Source: Candidatus Poribacteria bacterium (GTDB lineage Bacteria; Poribacteria; WGA-4E; PCPOR2b). From it: DNA of 64,000 nucleotides. How positions within the stretch are numbered: the stretch's first letter is position 1; every line of letters begins with the position of its first letter. Under the pieces are notes generated by a model that had not been told where the DNA came from, searched no databases, and was given only the letters and a program-made list of their open reading frames with translations. This document shows, piece by piece, positions 8,585-17,426 of the stretch. The stretch covers positions 1-64,000 of the forward strand of contig JAJECO010000048.1 in NCBI GenBank assembly GCA_022822005.1. The letters are read 5' to 3'. The translations under genes were made by a program, and so were the position numbers.

Positions 8585-8800
8585 TATAGCGTAAGCTGCC
8601 ACCTATCACGCCGCTAGAACAAATCATGAAAGGGAGCAAAAACAAAATTTTGCTGCATACATCGCACCCGTCTAAATCGAAACAGAGTACTTCAGTTTTC
8701 ACGGAAAACTGGTAAAATTTTAATACCTACCAATTTGGGTTAGAATAACTTTTGAAGAAGGAAGTTTCCCTTACGCTCGTTACACAGAAAGGAGTTACAA

Positions 8801-10141
8801 ATGTCTCAACGTACCCATGATGTTACGCGTTCTAATGAACTCTACAAGCGGGCTGGCGAAATTATTCCCGGCTGGACTCAACTGATCAGTCGACGTGCCA
8901 GCCAGTTTGCCAACGGTGTAAGTCCCACTTACGCCCAACGCGCCAAAGGCTCTCGTTTTATTGATGTGGATGGAAACGAATACATCGATTGGGTCAATGC
9001 GGTCGGTGCAATTATCCTTGGCCATGCGGATCCTGTCGTAGATACAGCGGTTAAAGAGCAGATTGATCGCGGTAGCCTTTACACGCTGAATGGTCCCCTC
9101 GAAATCGAATTAGCAGAAGAACTTATAGACACCATTCCGAGTGCTGAGATGGTGCGGTATACCAAAGGTGGCGGCGAGGCTTGTGCTGTCGCAGCGCGCA
9201 TTGCGCGCGGTACAACCGGCAAAGACAAAATTCTGTTCTGCGGCTACCACGGTTGGCACGACTGGTATCAAGCCGCGAATTACGGTGTAGATCCGGAAAG
9301 CGGCGAATACCCATTTGCAGGGATTGAACCGATTGGTGTGCCTCAAGCACTCGCGGGCACCGCAATCCCCTTTGTTTACGGCGATCTCAACATGTTAGAG
9401 GGATTGTTAGAGGAAAATCACGGTGAGGTCGCGGCGATTATGATGGAGCCCGCTCGTTCTGAGTTCCCTGAACCGGGATACTTAGAAGGCGTCAAAGCCC
9501 TTGCCCACAAGCACGGTGCCATTTTTATCTTTGACGAGGTATCTTGCGGTTGGCGATATTCAGTTGGTGGTATGCAGAAACCTCTCGGGGTTATCCCAGA
9601 CATCACTGTCGTTGCAAAGGCAATGTCAAACGGCTATCCGATGGGTGCGGTGGTGGGTTCACGAGAGGTCATGGAGCCCGCTGGTCGCATGTTCATCTCC
9701 AGTTCCTATTGGAGTGATAACATTGGGACCATTGCCGCTCTGACAACAATTCGGGAACTGAAAAATCGGAACTCCGAGGTTCAGTTCAAGGAACTTGGCG
9801 AGAATTTGCGCTCTACTCTCAACGAAGTAATCGCCGCTAGTGGACTGTCAGGTGCCTGCACAGGGCTCCATACAGCTCTTGGCGTTTCCCTTGATTTACC
9901 GGATGAGACGGTCGCTCCGCAAGTGAAGACGCTATTCATCCAAGAGATGGCGCAGCGTGGCATCCACTGCTATATGGGATTCAAAGGAACCCTTGCTCAC
10001 ACTGAAGAAGATATCCGTTTGACCGCCGATGCGGTAGCGGGTGCATTGGGTGTGATTAAATCCGGTGTAGACGCGGGCGATGTGGACAGCTTGTTGGAAT
10101 CTGATCTAAAGAAGGATCCGTTCCGACGCTTAGTCCGGTAA
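8801..10141 (+). CDS. Class III aminotransferase, glutamate-1-semialdehyde aminomutase-like
   Basis: A 446-residue PLP enzyme of the glutamate-1-semialdehyde 2,1-aminomutase subgroup. Visible are GSRFIDVDGNEYIDW near the N-terminus, the PLP-binding aspartate in IFIFDEVSCGWR near residue 240, and the Schiff-base lysine in DITVVAKAMSNGYPMGAVVG near residue 270. A canonical HemL would sit with tetrapyrrole genes; here the neighbours are an amidase and a dipeptidase, so a catabolic aminotransferase is more likely. Beta-phenylalanine aminotransferases fall in the same subgroup, which makes a beta-amino-acid substrate possible. AAAGGAG precedes the ATG. The 216 bases upstream hold no gene. Confidence 0.85.
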   Translation: MSQRTHDVTRSNELYKRAGEIIPGWTQLISRRASQFANGVSPTYAQRAKGSRFIDVDGNEYIDWVNAVGAIILGHADPVVDTAVKEQIDRGSLYTLNGPLEIELAEELIDTIPSAEMVRYTKGGGEACAVAARIARGTTGKDKILFCGYHGWHDWYQAANYGVDPESGEYPFAGIEPIGVPQALAGTAIPFVYGDLNMLEGLLEENHGEVAAIMMEPARSEFPEPGYLEGVKALAHKHGAIFIFDEVSCGWRYSVGGMQKPLGVIPDITVVAKAMSNGYPMGAVVGSREVMEPAGRMFISSSYWSDNIGTIAALTTIRELKNRNSEVQFKELGENLRSTLNEVIAASGLSGACTGLHTALGVSLDLPDETVAPQVKTLFIQEMAQRGIHCYMGFKGTLAHTEEDIRLTADAVAGALGVIKSGVDAGDVDSLLESDLKKDPFRRLVR

Positions 10142-10190
10142 TTATTCTTATGCTCGCTACTGATGAACCACTATCGGGAGATTCTTGCTT

Positions 10191-11264
10191 ATGCTAATCA
10201 TTGATGCCCACCTTGATCTTTCTTGGAACGCCCTTCAAGGGAATCGGGATCTGTTGCGTTCCGCCTATACCATCCGCACCCAAGAAGCCGGTACGCCGGG
10301 AAAGGGACGTGCGCAAGGCACTGTTGCATTTCCAGATATGCGTGAGGGCCGACTCGCGGTATCCGTTGTCACCTTGTTTGCCCGTTCCACTGGGCACCCT
10401 TCTCCTCATTCGGATTATGCCTCACCAGTTCAGTCCTACGGCATCGCCCAAGGGCAGTTGGCTTACTATCGTGCCTTGGAATACGAAGGTCACATTCGCC
10501 TTATTACCGATCGCGCGACTTTGGATAGTCATATTGCGGACTGGGAGGCTTGGGAAAAGACAGAATCCGATGATACGCCACCCCTTGGATTTGTAGTCAG
10601 TATGGAAGGGGCGGATCCGATTCTAAAGCCGGATCAGCTGGAAGAATGGGTCGGAGGTGGATTGCGCCTGCTTGGGCTTACGCATTACGGACCGGGACGC
10701 TACGCTGGCGGGACTGGCACCGAATTGGGTTTAACAGAACTCGGACCGCCGTTGCTCGCTGAGATGCAGCGGTTAGGGGTTACGCTCGATCTCACCCACT
10801 GCTCGGATCAAGCGTTCTGGGAGGCGTTGGATCACTACGAGGGATTGGTATTGGCAAGCCATAACAACTGCCGGGCACTGGTCCCTCATCAACGTCAGTT
10901 CAGCGATGAACAGTTGCGAGCGATTTTTGAACGAGACGGTGTGATTGGTGCAGCTTTTGATGCGTGGATGTTGCAACCGGGTTGGGTTTCCGGACAAAGC
11001 ACGAACGAAGCGGTCACGTTGAGCACAGTCGTTGACCACATGGACCACGTATGCCAGTTGGCAGGTAATAGCCGTCACGCTGGCATCGGCACAGACCTTG
11101 ATGGCGGTTATGGACGGGAACAGTCCCCCTGTGATTTAGATACCATCACCGATCTCCAAAAAATTGCAGGTTTGCTGACAGACCGGGGTTATAACGACGA
11201 TGATATCCGCGCCATGATGCACGGAAATTGGCTGCGTCTATTACGGCAAGCGTGGAGTAATTGA
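10191..11264 (+). CDS. Membrane dipeptidase / peptidase family M19
   Basis: A 357-residue renal-dipeptidase-type TIM-barrel metalloenzyme. The two-zinc site residues are recognisable in order: HxD in IDAHLDLSWN at the N-terminus, the bridging Glu in VSMEGADP near residue 140, His in DLTHCS and ASHNNCR near residues 204 and 225, and Asp in IGTDLDGG near residue 306. M19 enzymes hydrolyse dipeptides, including D-amino-acid or dehydro-containing ones. The ATG at 10191 is chosen over an in-frame TTG six bases earlier because GGGAG is then ten bases away. It follows the aminotransferase by 49 bases. Confidence 0.85.
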   Translation: MLIIDAHLDLSWNALQGNRDLLRSAYTIRTQEAGTPGKGRAQGTVAFPDMREGRLAVSVVTLFARSTGHPSPHSDYASPVQSYGIAQGQLAYYRALEYEGHIRLITDRATLDSHIADWEAWEKTESDDTPPLGFVVSMEGADPILKPDQLEEWVGGGLRLLGLTHYGPGRYAGGTGTELGLTELGPPLLAEMQRLGVTLDLTHCSDQAFWEALDHYEGLVLASHNNCRALVPHQRQFSDEQLRAIFERDGVIGAAFDAWMLQPGWVSGQSTNEAVTLSTVVDHMDHVCQLAGNSRHAGIGTDLDGGYGREQSPCDLDTITDLQKIAGLLTDRGYNDDDIRAMMHGNWLRLLRQAWSN

Positions 11265-11292
11265 CATAGATTGCACCTAACGGAGGGTGATT

Positions 11293-12096
11293 ATGAGTGC
11301 CGATGAACGCAGTGTTATAGACCTATTCAGCTTAGAGAATAAAGTTGCCGTTGTAACTGGGGCGTGTGGCTGGTTGGGATCAGCGATGAGCCGAGCCCTT
11401 GCCGAGGCGGGGGCGCAGGTTGTAGTTACCAGTCGCGATGGGGGACAGGCTGCTGAATTCGCTTCCACATTGTCAGGTGACGGACATTTGGGATTGGGGT
11501 TCAGTCAGGGTGATACTGACACGATTCCCGGCTTCGTCGCGGAAGTGGTGGAACGAATGGGCAAAATTGACGTGTTGGTCAATAACGCTTACGGGGCTAC
11601 GGCACCGGACATCGACAATGCTACAGCAGAAGACTTTAATCAGGCGTATCATGTCGGCGTAACGTCATATTTCTTGTTGGCACGAGATGTGATGCTTCAC
11701 CTCCGCGAACAGCAGCGTCCGGGATCTATCATCAATATCGCCAGTATGTACGGCGTTGTGGCGAGCTATCCGAGCGCGTACGAAGAACTGCCGGTCAACA
11801 GTCCTCCTAACTACCACGCTCTCAAGGGCGGTGTGGTTCATTTAACCCGTCATCTCGCGGCGTATTGGGCAGAATACAACATTAGGGTCAACGCGATCGC
11901 CCCCGGACCATTTCCTAAGCCGGAGGTACGCGATAACGTTGAAGGCTTCATCCCTCGCTTGGAGGAGAAGGTGCCGTTAGGACGTATGGGGAAGCCCGAA
12001 GAGTTGAAAGGCGCTGTTGTGCTGTTAGCCAGTGATGCTGGTAGTTATATCACCGGACAGAATCTGTTAGTTGATGGTGGGTGGACCGCTTGGTAA
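11293..12096 (+). CDS. Short-chain dehydrogenase/reductase
   Basis: A 267-residue classical SDR. Motifs are VTGACGWLGSAM (cofactor loop, a variant of TGxxxGxG), LVNNAYG, IINIASMYG with the catalytic serine, and NYHALKGG, which is the YxxxK active site. PGPFPKPE and the C-terminal ITGQNLLVDGGW are also typical. The family oxidises or reduces hydroxyl and carbonyl groups with NAD(P). GGAGG lies six bases before the ATG at 11293; an in-frame GTG at 11287 overlaps that site and is less likely. It is the last gene of the co-directional catabolic run. Confidence 0.88.
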   Translation: MSADERSVIDLFSLENKVAVVTGACGWLGSAMSRALAEAGAQVVVTSRDGGQAAEFASTLSGDGHLGLGFSQGDTDTIPGFVAEVVERMGKIDVLVNNAYGATAPDIDNATAEDFNQAYHVGVTSYFLLARDVMLHLREQQRPGSIINIASMYGVVASYPSAYEELPVNSPPNYHALKGGVVHLTRHLAAYWAEYNIRVNAIAPGPFPKPEVRDNVEGFIPRLEEKVPLGRMGKPEELKGAVVLLASDAGSYITGQNLLVDGGWTAW

Positions 12097-12137
12097 GAGC
12101 CCGACATTGATAGGGAACAAGAAAAACAGATATGCCA

Positions 12138-14321
12138 TCATATAGATCCTACGTTGCTTGATCCCTTTTGCAATACCCCTACCTTCTCCTTCAAGGGTCG
12201 ATAGACATACGCATTCATCACCGCAATCGCTCCGCGATCAGACTGATCACGAGCAACATCCGCATACGCTTCTAACGCTTGACGGGCGGCTGCTAATGCA
12301 GTCTCTGAATGCTGCAACGCTTCAGCAGCCTTCCCGTCCGCTTCCGCAATTGCAGCGCGACGGACCGTGCCGATCATATCCAGATAACGGATACCGAACT
12401 GCAAACGCCCTATCCAATAATCAACATAATTTTGCCCAGACGACTGTGTTTTTTCGCGCGCGCGGTGTGCAGCGTCCAGCGCCCGTTGATACCCCTGCCG
12501 ATCCTCAATTAATTCATCAGATATCGGCTGTGGCGTCCAGTGCTTAATCAGCATACCGGGCACAGGAAAGGTCAACCCCAACCCATGGGCTTCTAACGCA
12601 ACCGTCGTTCTCTCTACTTCACGAAACATCGTCAACATCTCCTCAATACACGCTTCTCCACACACAGCGCGGATCTGATCTCTGTAGATGTCTTCATGGT
12701 TTACATTTCGGTACCAAGCTGCCCTCGCCAGATAGGCAACACATGGGTCGTGATCGGCAATGAGCCAGTAGCGTGTGGAAAACCCTGCCCAGCCGTGCCG
12801 ACACAAGTCCTGTGTCAATTCATATAGGGAGCCGGTCGCCAATTGCGGTAACAGTCCCACGTTGTCGTCGTGCAGCGTATAAATAAGACTGCAAACGTGC
12901 TCATTGCTGGGAATATTTTTGAGGACTTCCCGTCGTTTGACAATGCGGGATGCGGTGTAATCCACAAAATTCAGCGTTTCCCAGCCGTGAGGTACAAGTC
13001 TCCCAAGTACCGGAAAGAGTTCCTCCGCCACGTTGTTATAAATAAATTTCATGTCCGGACGACTGGACTTCTTGAGCGCTTCTATCTCATTGAGGAGTCG
13101 GTCGTAGAAATACAGAGCGACAATATCGCCTTTGACCTCTTGCAAGGCACGTTCTGCTCCTCCGGGATATGCGGAGCGTTGTACCGCAGCAGTAAGTACA
13201 TCATCGATAGATCGCAGCGATGAGATATTATACTTTGCATCGAGCGCCTCCCATGCCCGTTCGTACAATCCCGACCACTGCCGAAATTCTGGCATCCCCA
13301 ACGCCACATAATCTACTTCAGGATAAGTATCCACAGTCGCTCGTAGCACAGTCGTTGCAAGCTCGGTAAGTGCGGGATCATCGATATCGGTTTCTGCGGT
13401 TGGCACAACGGTCAACTCCGCTAACTGATGCACTTCTTGGGAGTCTGTAAGTAACGGTGCAAACTCAGGTGGAAATTCAGTCAGCGTAGCGACGATAACA
13501 CACTCTATTCCGCGCTGATGTGCGCAGCTTATCAGGTCACGCACCAACTGCTGACCTGCCGCCATGAATTCTTCATAATCTGCCCCGCGTGGCAGGTCGG
13601 GGTTCCAGAACTCATCCTCGTCGCCAAACAGATCACGACCCACCATATCGTCGGTGATGGGATAGTGGAAATCAAACCAGAGCGTCGCTGAGTTTCGCTT
13701 GACTCCTTTGATCTCGTAGTGAAGAAACGGTTGCCAGGGCCAAATGGAGAGTAGAATACGGTTAAATTTAAGTTTCGCCAGCTGGTCAAGTACGGGGCGA
13801 TAATCCCCCATGCCCCACGATTCGGGACCGCACGCAAAATCGTTGATGACGCGCCACTGACGAACCGATAACGTTGGCTCCATCACGAGATCCAGATCGG
13901 GGAGGTGGAAGGTGGATGGTGCCGGCAAGACATCACCGTGCAACAGATAACGCACGCCCCAACGTTCTACCAATTCATACACCGCCCATAACGTCGCACG
14001 CGGACAGCCGCCCCTTACCATCACCGATGGTCGTCCTCGAAATTGGACACGGCGCAGGATGAACCCCTGTTCGTTGAGCGATGGAAAAGGGCTTCTTTCC
14101 TTCGTCTCCTGACCAGTCACATCAATGTTCAAGTTACCGACGAGGAACAGCACTTCCGCTTCTGTAGACACATCCGATACTGGACGAGTCTCCACACCAA
14201 AAAGTATCTCAAGGTAGTCACAGAGTTGTTCTGCAGCGAAGTGTTCCAACTCAGGAGCATTTCCGCTGACGATCACAGCAACTTGCGGGTTATCGCCTGT
14301 GTGCGTATGATGCGTCTGCAT
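12138..14321 (-). CDS. Large glycosidase-like protein with GH20b/GH67 N-terminal-type domain
   Basis: A 727-residue protein. The first 130 residues (AVIVSGNAPELEHFAAEQLCDYL, then strand-helix pattern and GVRYLLHGDVLP) resemble the alpha/beta domain that precedes the TIM barrel in alpha-glucuronidases (GH67) and beta-hexosaminidases (GH20). The middle, residues 150-560, has barrel-like features (LAKLKFNRILLSIWPWQPFL, AHQRGIECVIVATLTEFPPEFAPLL, YPEVDYVALGMPEFRQW), with acidic residues in plausible positions. The C-terminus is helical (AADGKAAEALQHSETALAAARQALEAY). No signal peptide is visible. A carbohydrate-active role is inferred from the fold pattern and no glycoside hydrolase family can be assigned. 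Confidence 0.55.
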   Translation of the reverse strand: MQTHHTHTGDNPQVAVIVSGNAPELEHFAAEQLCDYLEILFGVETRPVSDVSTEAEVLFLVGNLNIDVTGQETKERSPFPSLNEQGFILRRVQFRGRPSVMVRGGCPRATLWAVYELVERWGVRYLLHGDVLPAPSTFHLPDLDLVMEPTLSVRQWRVINDFACGPESWGMGDYRPVLDQLAKLKFNRILLSIWPWQPFLHYEIKGVKRNSATLWFDFHYPITDDMVGRDLFGDEDEFWNPDLPRGADYEEFMAAGQQLVRDLISCAHQRGIECVIVATLTEFPPEFAPLLTDSQEVHQLAELTVVPTAETDIDDPALTELATTVLRATVDTYPEVDYVALGMPEFRQWSGLYERAWEALDAKYNISSLRSIDDVLTAAVQRSAYPGGAERALQEVKGDIVALYFYDRLLNEIEALKKSSRPDMKFIYNNVAEELFPVLGRLVPHGWETLNFVDYTASRIVKRREVLKNIPSNEHVCSLIYTLHDDNVGLLPQLATGSLYELTQDLCRHGWAGFSTRYWLIADHDPCVAYLARAAWYRNVNHEDIYRDQIRAVCGEACIEEMLTMFREVERTTVALEAHGLGLTFPVPGMLIKHWTPQPISDELIEDRQGYQRALDAAHRAREKTQSSGQNYVDYWIGRLQFGIRYLDMIGTVRRAAIAEADGKAAEALQHSETALAAARQALEAYADVARDQSDRGAIAVMNAYVYRPLKEKVGVLQKGSSNVGSI

Positions 14322-14340
14322 CTGATTTTTCCTTTCCGTT

Positions 14341-14382
14341 CTGTTCTGAAGAAACAGGCGCGATTAGAAATCGCTCCTACAG
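14341..14382. repeat. Short palindromes followed by CTCCTACAG (REP-like)
   Basis: Between the glycosidase-like gene and the lipoprotein gene are two small hairpins, 14341-14357 (CTGTT/AACAG) and 14360-14374 (GCGATT, loop AGA, AATCGC), the latter followed by CTCCTACAG. The same stem-loop plus CTCCTACAG arrangement recurs at 52916-52940, and a looser form at 57342, so this may be a dispersed intergenic palindrome family. Confidence 0.4.
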
Positions 14383-14430
14383 GCGTCTGCGTTTGCACAG
14401 ACTTTTGGCTGAATTATGAATTTTCTTCAA

Positions 14431-15555
14431 TTATTCAGCGGATGTTTTTTTGACTTTACCATCTTTAGAAAATTCGAGAACTGTTCCCGTTTTGATTAGC
14501 TCACCTTTAGGAGATTCCCAATCTTTTGCTAAAGTTACGTACTTGAGATGACCATCTTTAAAGTATTCCACCCAAGTACCTGCTTGTAACCAAAAACCAG
14601 CCGGTGCCTGCCAATCTCGATTGAGCATAAGACCGATAACTTGGCCATTTTCAGCGTAGTAAATCGGCGTATTCGCTCTCGCTTGGGGCCTATCAGCAAA
14701 TTCTCGGTCTTCAGGAAACACCGCCAGCTGCGGATTGCCGTTTTCATAAGATCGCAGGACGTAAGCTTTTCCATACTTCTTTAACAAGACCTTAAACATC
14801 TGGTCAGAGGGGAAAGCCTTTTCCTCGTCCCGATATTTTTTCAAGAGGGACACCCATATTTCTGAAGTCGCATTTGCTAATGATGAATCAGTAAAAGGTG
14901 AATCGGTATTGGATTGTTCAATTAAAGGAATTAAATCAGGATTTTCTTCCAAAACCTTTTCCAACCAATCGAAACTTAATGGAGTTAAAACCAACGAGGT
15001 ATTGTCCTTATCAATTTGGACTTTATACACAACGTGGACCGGTCTCCAATGAAACATTGACCAGAAGGTGAACGCAGTATTTGTGAGAAGATTCATATCG
15101 CTAGATATCATATCATCGTTGGAATCATCGAAAAGATCCAAATTAAAATTTGCTATAACGATGTCAGTGAAGTATGAATCTTCTATCTGAAAAAACTTGA
15201 TCCGAGCAACGGAGACTTTCCTATTTTTATCGAAGATTTTTACCGTGTTATCCTTAAAAACCCACGGCTTTATATTCATTGGTAAAACATCCCCATCAAG
15301 AACTATAAAAGAGAGCCATTCTCCTTCGAATTGGGGAAATTCAACAACGACTTCGTCTGTGTAGAAAGGGTTTAATGACTGCACAGTATTATCAGTATCA
15401 ATGCAGCCTGCAAATATGCTGGATAACAAAATGAGTAGACAAAGATATAGCTTCGCAGTAGCGGTTGCCCAATTAATCGTAAAAACGAGGCGACTCGTCC
15501 ATGCCGCCGACGTGACTCGAAATATTCGCCAACTTATACGGTTTCCCCTGCTCAT
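14431..15555 (-). CDS. Putative lipoprotein with C-terminal MORN-like repeats
   Basis: A 374-residue protein of unknown function. GAGGAGG nine bases before the ATG at 15555 fixes the start. A hydrophobic stretch (LYLCLLILLSSIFAGC) ends in a lipobox-like IFAGC near residue 50, preceded by an unusually long basic leader, so export as a lipoprotein is likely. The C-terminal 75 residues contain two related units, GQVIGLMLNRDWQAPAGFW and HLKYVTLAKDWESPKGELI, each followed by a GTxxEYF/EFS and KDG segment, resembling MORN or YwqK-type repeats. No enzymatic motif was found. An A+T-richer sequence than the flanking genes can be noticed. Confidence 0.6.
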   Translation of the reverse strand: MSRGNRISWRIFRVTSAAWTSRLVFTINWATATAKLYLCLLILLSSIFAGCIDTDNTVQSLNPFYTDEVVVEFPQFEGEWLSFIVLDGDVLPMNIKPWVFKDNTVKIFDKNRKVSVARIKFFQIEDSYFTDIVIANFNLDLFDDSNDDMISSDMNLLTNTAFTFWSMFHWRPVHVVYKVQIDKDNTSLVLTPLSFDWLEKVLEENPDLIPLIEQSNTDSPFTDSSLANATSEIWVSLLKKYRDEEKAFPSDQMFKVLLKKYGKAYVLRSYENGNPQLAVFPEDREFADRPQARANTPIYYAENGQVIGLMLNRDWQAPAGFWLQAGTWVEYFKDGHLKYVTLAKDWESPKGELIKTGTVLEFSKDGKVKKTSAE

Positions 15556-15592
15556 AAGCGTATTCCTCCTCATCGGCTCAAGGTTCGTATCT

Positions 15593-15633
15593 TTGATGCC
15601 ACCGATTCAAACGGTTGGAATCGGTGGCATCAA
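15593..15633. other. Strong hairpin overlapping the stop codon of the PhyH-type gene
   Basis: TTGATGCCACCGATT (15593-15607) and its exact complement (15619-15633) form a 15-bp perfect stem with an 11-base loop. The last three bases of the gene at 15630 lie inside the stem. No T-run follows on either strand, so it is not a typical intrinsic terminator; it could protect the 3' end of the transcript or be part of an old palindromic element. Confidence 0.5.
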
Positions 15634-16457
15634 GAGCATGTTAGAGTGACTGTTTCCTGCTTGACGATCTCTTTGACGTGCTTGTAGGGGGCGACCTCGA
15701 TTAATTCCAGTGTCTCCGGCGACAATTTTGCCTGAATCTCGTCTGGAAATGAGGCAAAAGTCCCGTAGGTGGTGTACTGCGGCATGTATCGCATTATGAG
15801 GAAGCGGCGATCTCGATCTTTCGGTTTCCAGACGAGTACACCATGGGTGAGCAGTTCGGAGATAATTACGACATCACCAGCGCGCGGTGTGATATTGGCT
15901 ACGGCTGGATGTGGTTCTGGGTCTATGATATCGGTGTCTGGAACAAACAGATCTGGAGGGCGTAGAAATTCGCTTTTGTGAGACCCCGGAATCACAACGA
16001 GGCCTCCATCACCAGGCATCACATCAGTTAGGTAAAAGAAGACAACAAAAAAATCGCAGTAAATCTGTCCATCTTGGCAGAAATAACGGGGCATTTCCGG
16101 ACCGCCACCGCCTTCTCTCGCGCAGTGTAGTGGGTGAAATCGTTGTCCATGGGTATTTCGCCCCAACGTACCACCGGTAAACCGGGGTTTGGCGCCGGTC
16201 AACTCCTTGATGATGGGCCAAGTCACCGGATGGAAACAGAGAGCCTCAAGCGCCTTATCAAACGCGAAACCGTGGGAATAGGGGGTAAAGTCCGGACGCC
16301 CTAGATCTGCACCAAATCCAGGCTCCCATTTTTCCGGTGGGGTGCGGATGTAGCGGTCAGCTGCCTCCTGAGCTCCTTTTAGTTCGTGCGCATTGAGTAC
16401 GTTCTTTAAGTGAAGATAGCCAGTCACATCAAGCAAATAGCGTTGTTTGGGAGTCAT
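15630..16457 (-). CDS. Phytanoyl-CoA dioxygenase-like protein with HxA in place of HxD
   Basis: A 275-residue PhyH-superfamily protein. GGAG eight bases before the ATG at 16457 supports this start over an in-frame TTG. The cupin-like core reads FFYLTDVMPGDGGLVVIPGSHKSEF near residues 140-165, and the distal metal His (LLTHGV, H205) and 2-oxoglutarate-binding Arg (near 217) are present. At the first metal motif, where HxD is expected, the sequence is PLHCAREGGGG, so H111 is followed by A113. Loss of this Asp is the hallmark of iron/2-oxoglutarate halogenases such as SyrB2, but also occurs in uncharacterised PhyH branches. The substrate is unknown. Confidence 0.75.
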   Translation of the reverse strand: MTPKQRYLLDVTGYLHLKNVLNAHELKGAQEAADRYIRTPPEKWEPGFGADLGRPDFTPYSHGFAFDKALEALCFHPVTWPIIKELTGAKPRFTGGTLGRNTHGQRFHPLHCAREGGGGPEMPRYFCQDGQIYCDFFVVFFYLTDVMPGDGGLVVIPGSHKSEFLRPPDLFVPDTDIIDPEPHPAVANITPRAGDVVIISELLTHGVLVWKPKDRDRRFLIMRYMPQYTTYGTFASFPDEIQAKLSPETLELIEVAPYKHVKEIVKQETVTLTCS

Positions 16458-16517
16458 TGAGGTCTCCAAATAGTAGTATAGTATATCGCTTTACAATGCA
16501 GGATTCAGCAGATCTTA

Positions 16518-17426
16518 TCAGCTGTTCTTTGCGATCCCTGTCATCACTTCCTCCTGATCTGTCGGGGAATAAAAATAAGATCCGGGCTGCCACTCCCCAA
16601 CATCTCCGAGTAACCTTCGCTGTCGAGGTGTACACCGTTCCAGAACCTCCGGCGAGGGCTGTCTGTAATCGTAAGGCCGGAAACAGTGATGGTTATAGCA
16701 ATAAATGAGTGTTTTGCGTGGATAATTCGATCTGTTACTCGCTGCGCCGTGCCATAACGCGTGTGGAAAAACCGCTGCATCTCCGGCTTCCACACAGAGT
16801 TGTAGTGCTTCTGCGTTATGCGGACTTTCTGCATTTCCAAGCTGAGCTGTTGGGAAGGGACGATGATGGCTGCCGGGAACAATGGTAAAGTTCCCATGGT
16901 CGGGAGCAGTAAGTGGTGTAAGAAAATATTGGATTTTAATCTGTAGCGGGAGGCTACTTTTCTCAACTCGTACGCGCTGCATCGCTTGGCCTCCATCCGG
17001 GTGTAGTGCATGCGAAAGCCCTTTAACTTCCGGATTTGGCAACCGAACCATAGCTTGAGACATACTCAATTGAATGAAGGGACCGAGCAGTTCAAGCACA
17101 GCCGGGAATGTTCCAGGATGATCCATCAGTCCGACGAAAAGATCATTCTCCTCAATGATGTTTAGTCTATTGAGTCCGGTATATGACTCCGCGCCAACCC
17201 CGCTTCGTGCGCCTTCGGACGACAACTGCCTTCGATGTTCTTCATCGATCTGATCTACCACGGTTGTCAGCTGCTTAATATCTTCTGCAGAAAGCACACC
17301 CCTTAGGACCAGATAGCCATCTTTATTCCATTGATATTTTTGTTCTTCGGTTAGAACCCTTACAGCCAAAACGGTCTCCCAAGGTATTTCGAGTCTCCTG
17401 CGTTGCTGCAGGTCAATTTCAGCCAT
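16518..17426 (-). CDS. Phytanoyl-CoA dioxygenase family Fe(II)/2-oxoglutarate oxygenase
   Basis: A 302-residue PhyH-type oxygenase with a complete facial triad: H142-P-D144 in ALHPDGG, the distal H226 in ALWHGAASN, and R237 for 2-oxoglutarate in YPRKTLIY. NFTIVPGSHHRPF near residue 179 is the typical strand and loop before the variable region. The family hydroxylates small molecules or lipids with Fe(II), oxygen and 2-oxoglutarate. It lies 60 bases upstream of a second PhyH-type gene in the same direction, so the two may act in one pathway. No ribosome binding site stands out at the ATG. Substrate is not predictable. Confidence 0.85.
   Translation of the reverse strand: MAEIDLQQRRRLEIPWETVLAVRVLTEEQKYQWNKDGYLVLRGVLSAEDIKQLTTVVDQIDEEHRRQLSSEGARSGVGAESYTGLNRLNIIEENDLFVGLMDHPGTFPAVLELLGPFIQLSMSQAMVRLPNPEVKGLSHALHPDGGQAMQRVRVEKSSLPLQIKIQYFLTPLTAPDHGNFTIVPGSHHRPFPTAQLGNAESPHNAEALQLCVEAGDAAVFPHALWHGAASNRSNYPRKTLIYCYNHHCFRPYDYRQPSPEVLERCTPRQRRLLGDVGEWQPGSYFYSPTDQEEVMTGIAKNS

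Noticed and set aside
8801-10141. Assignment as hemL, glutamate-1-semialdehyde aminomutase of heme synthesis
   Set aside because: The sequence belongs to this subgroup but it sits in a catabolic run without tetrapyrrole genes, so the symbol was not given.
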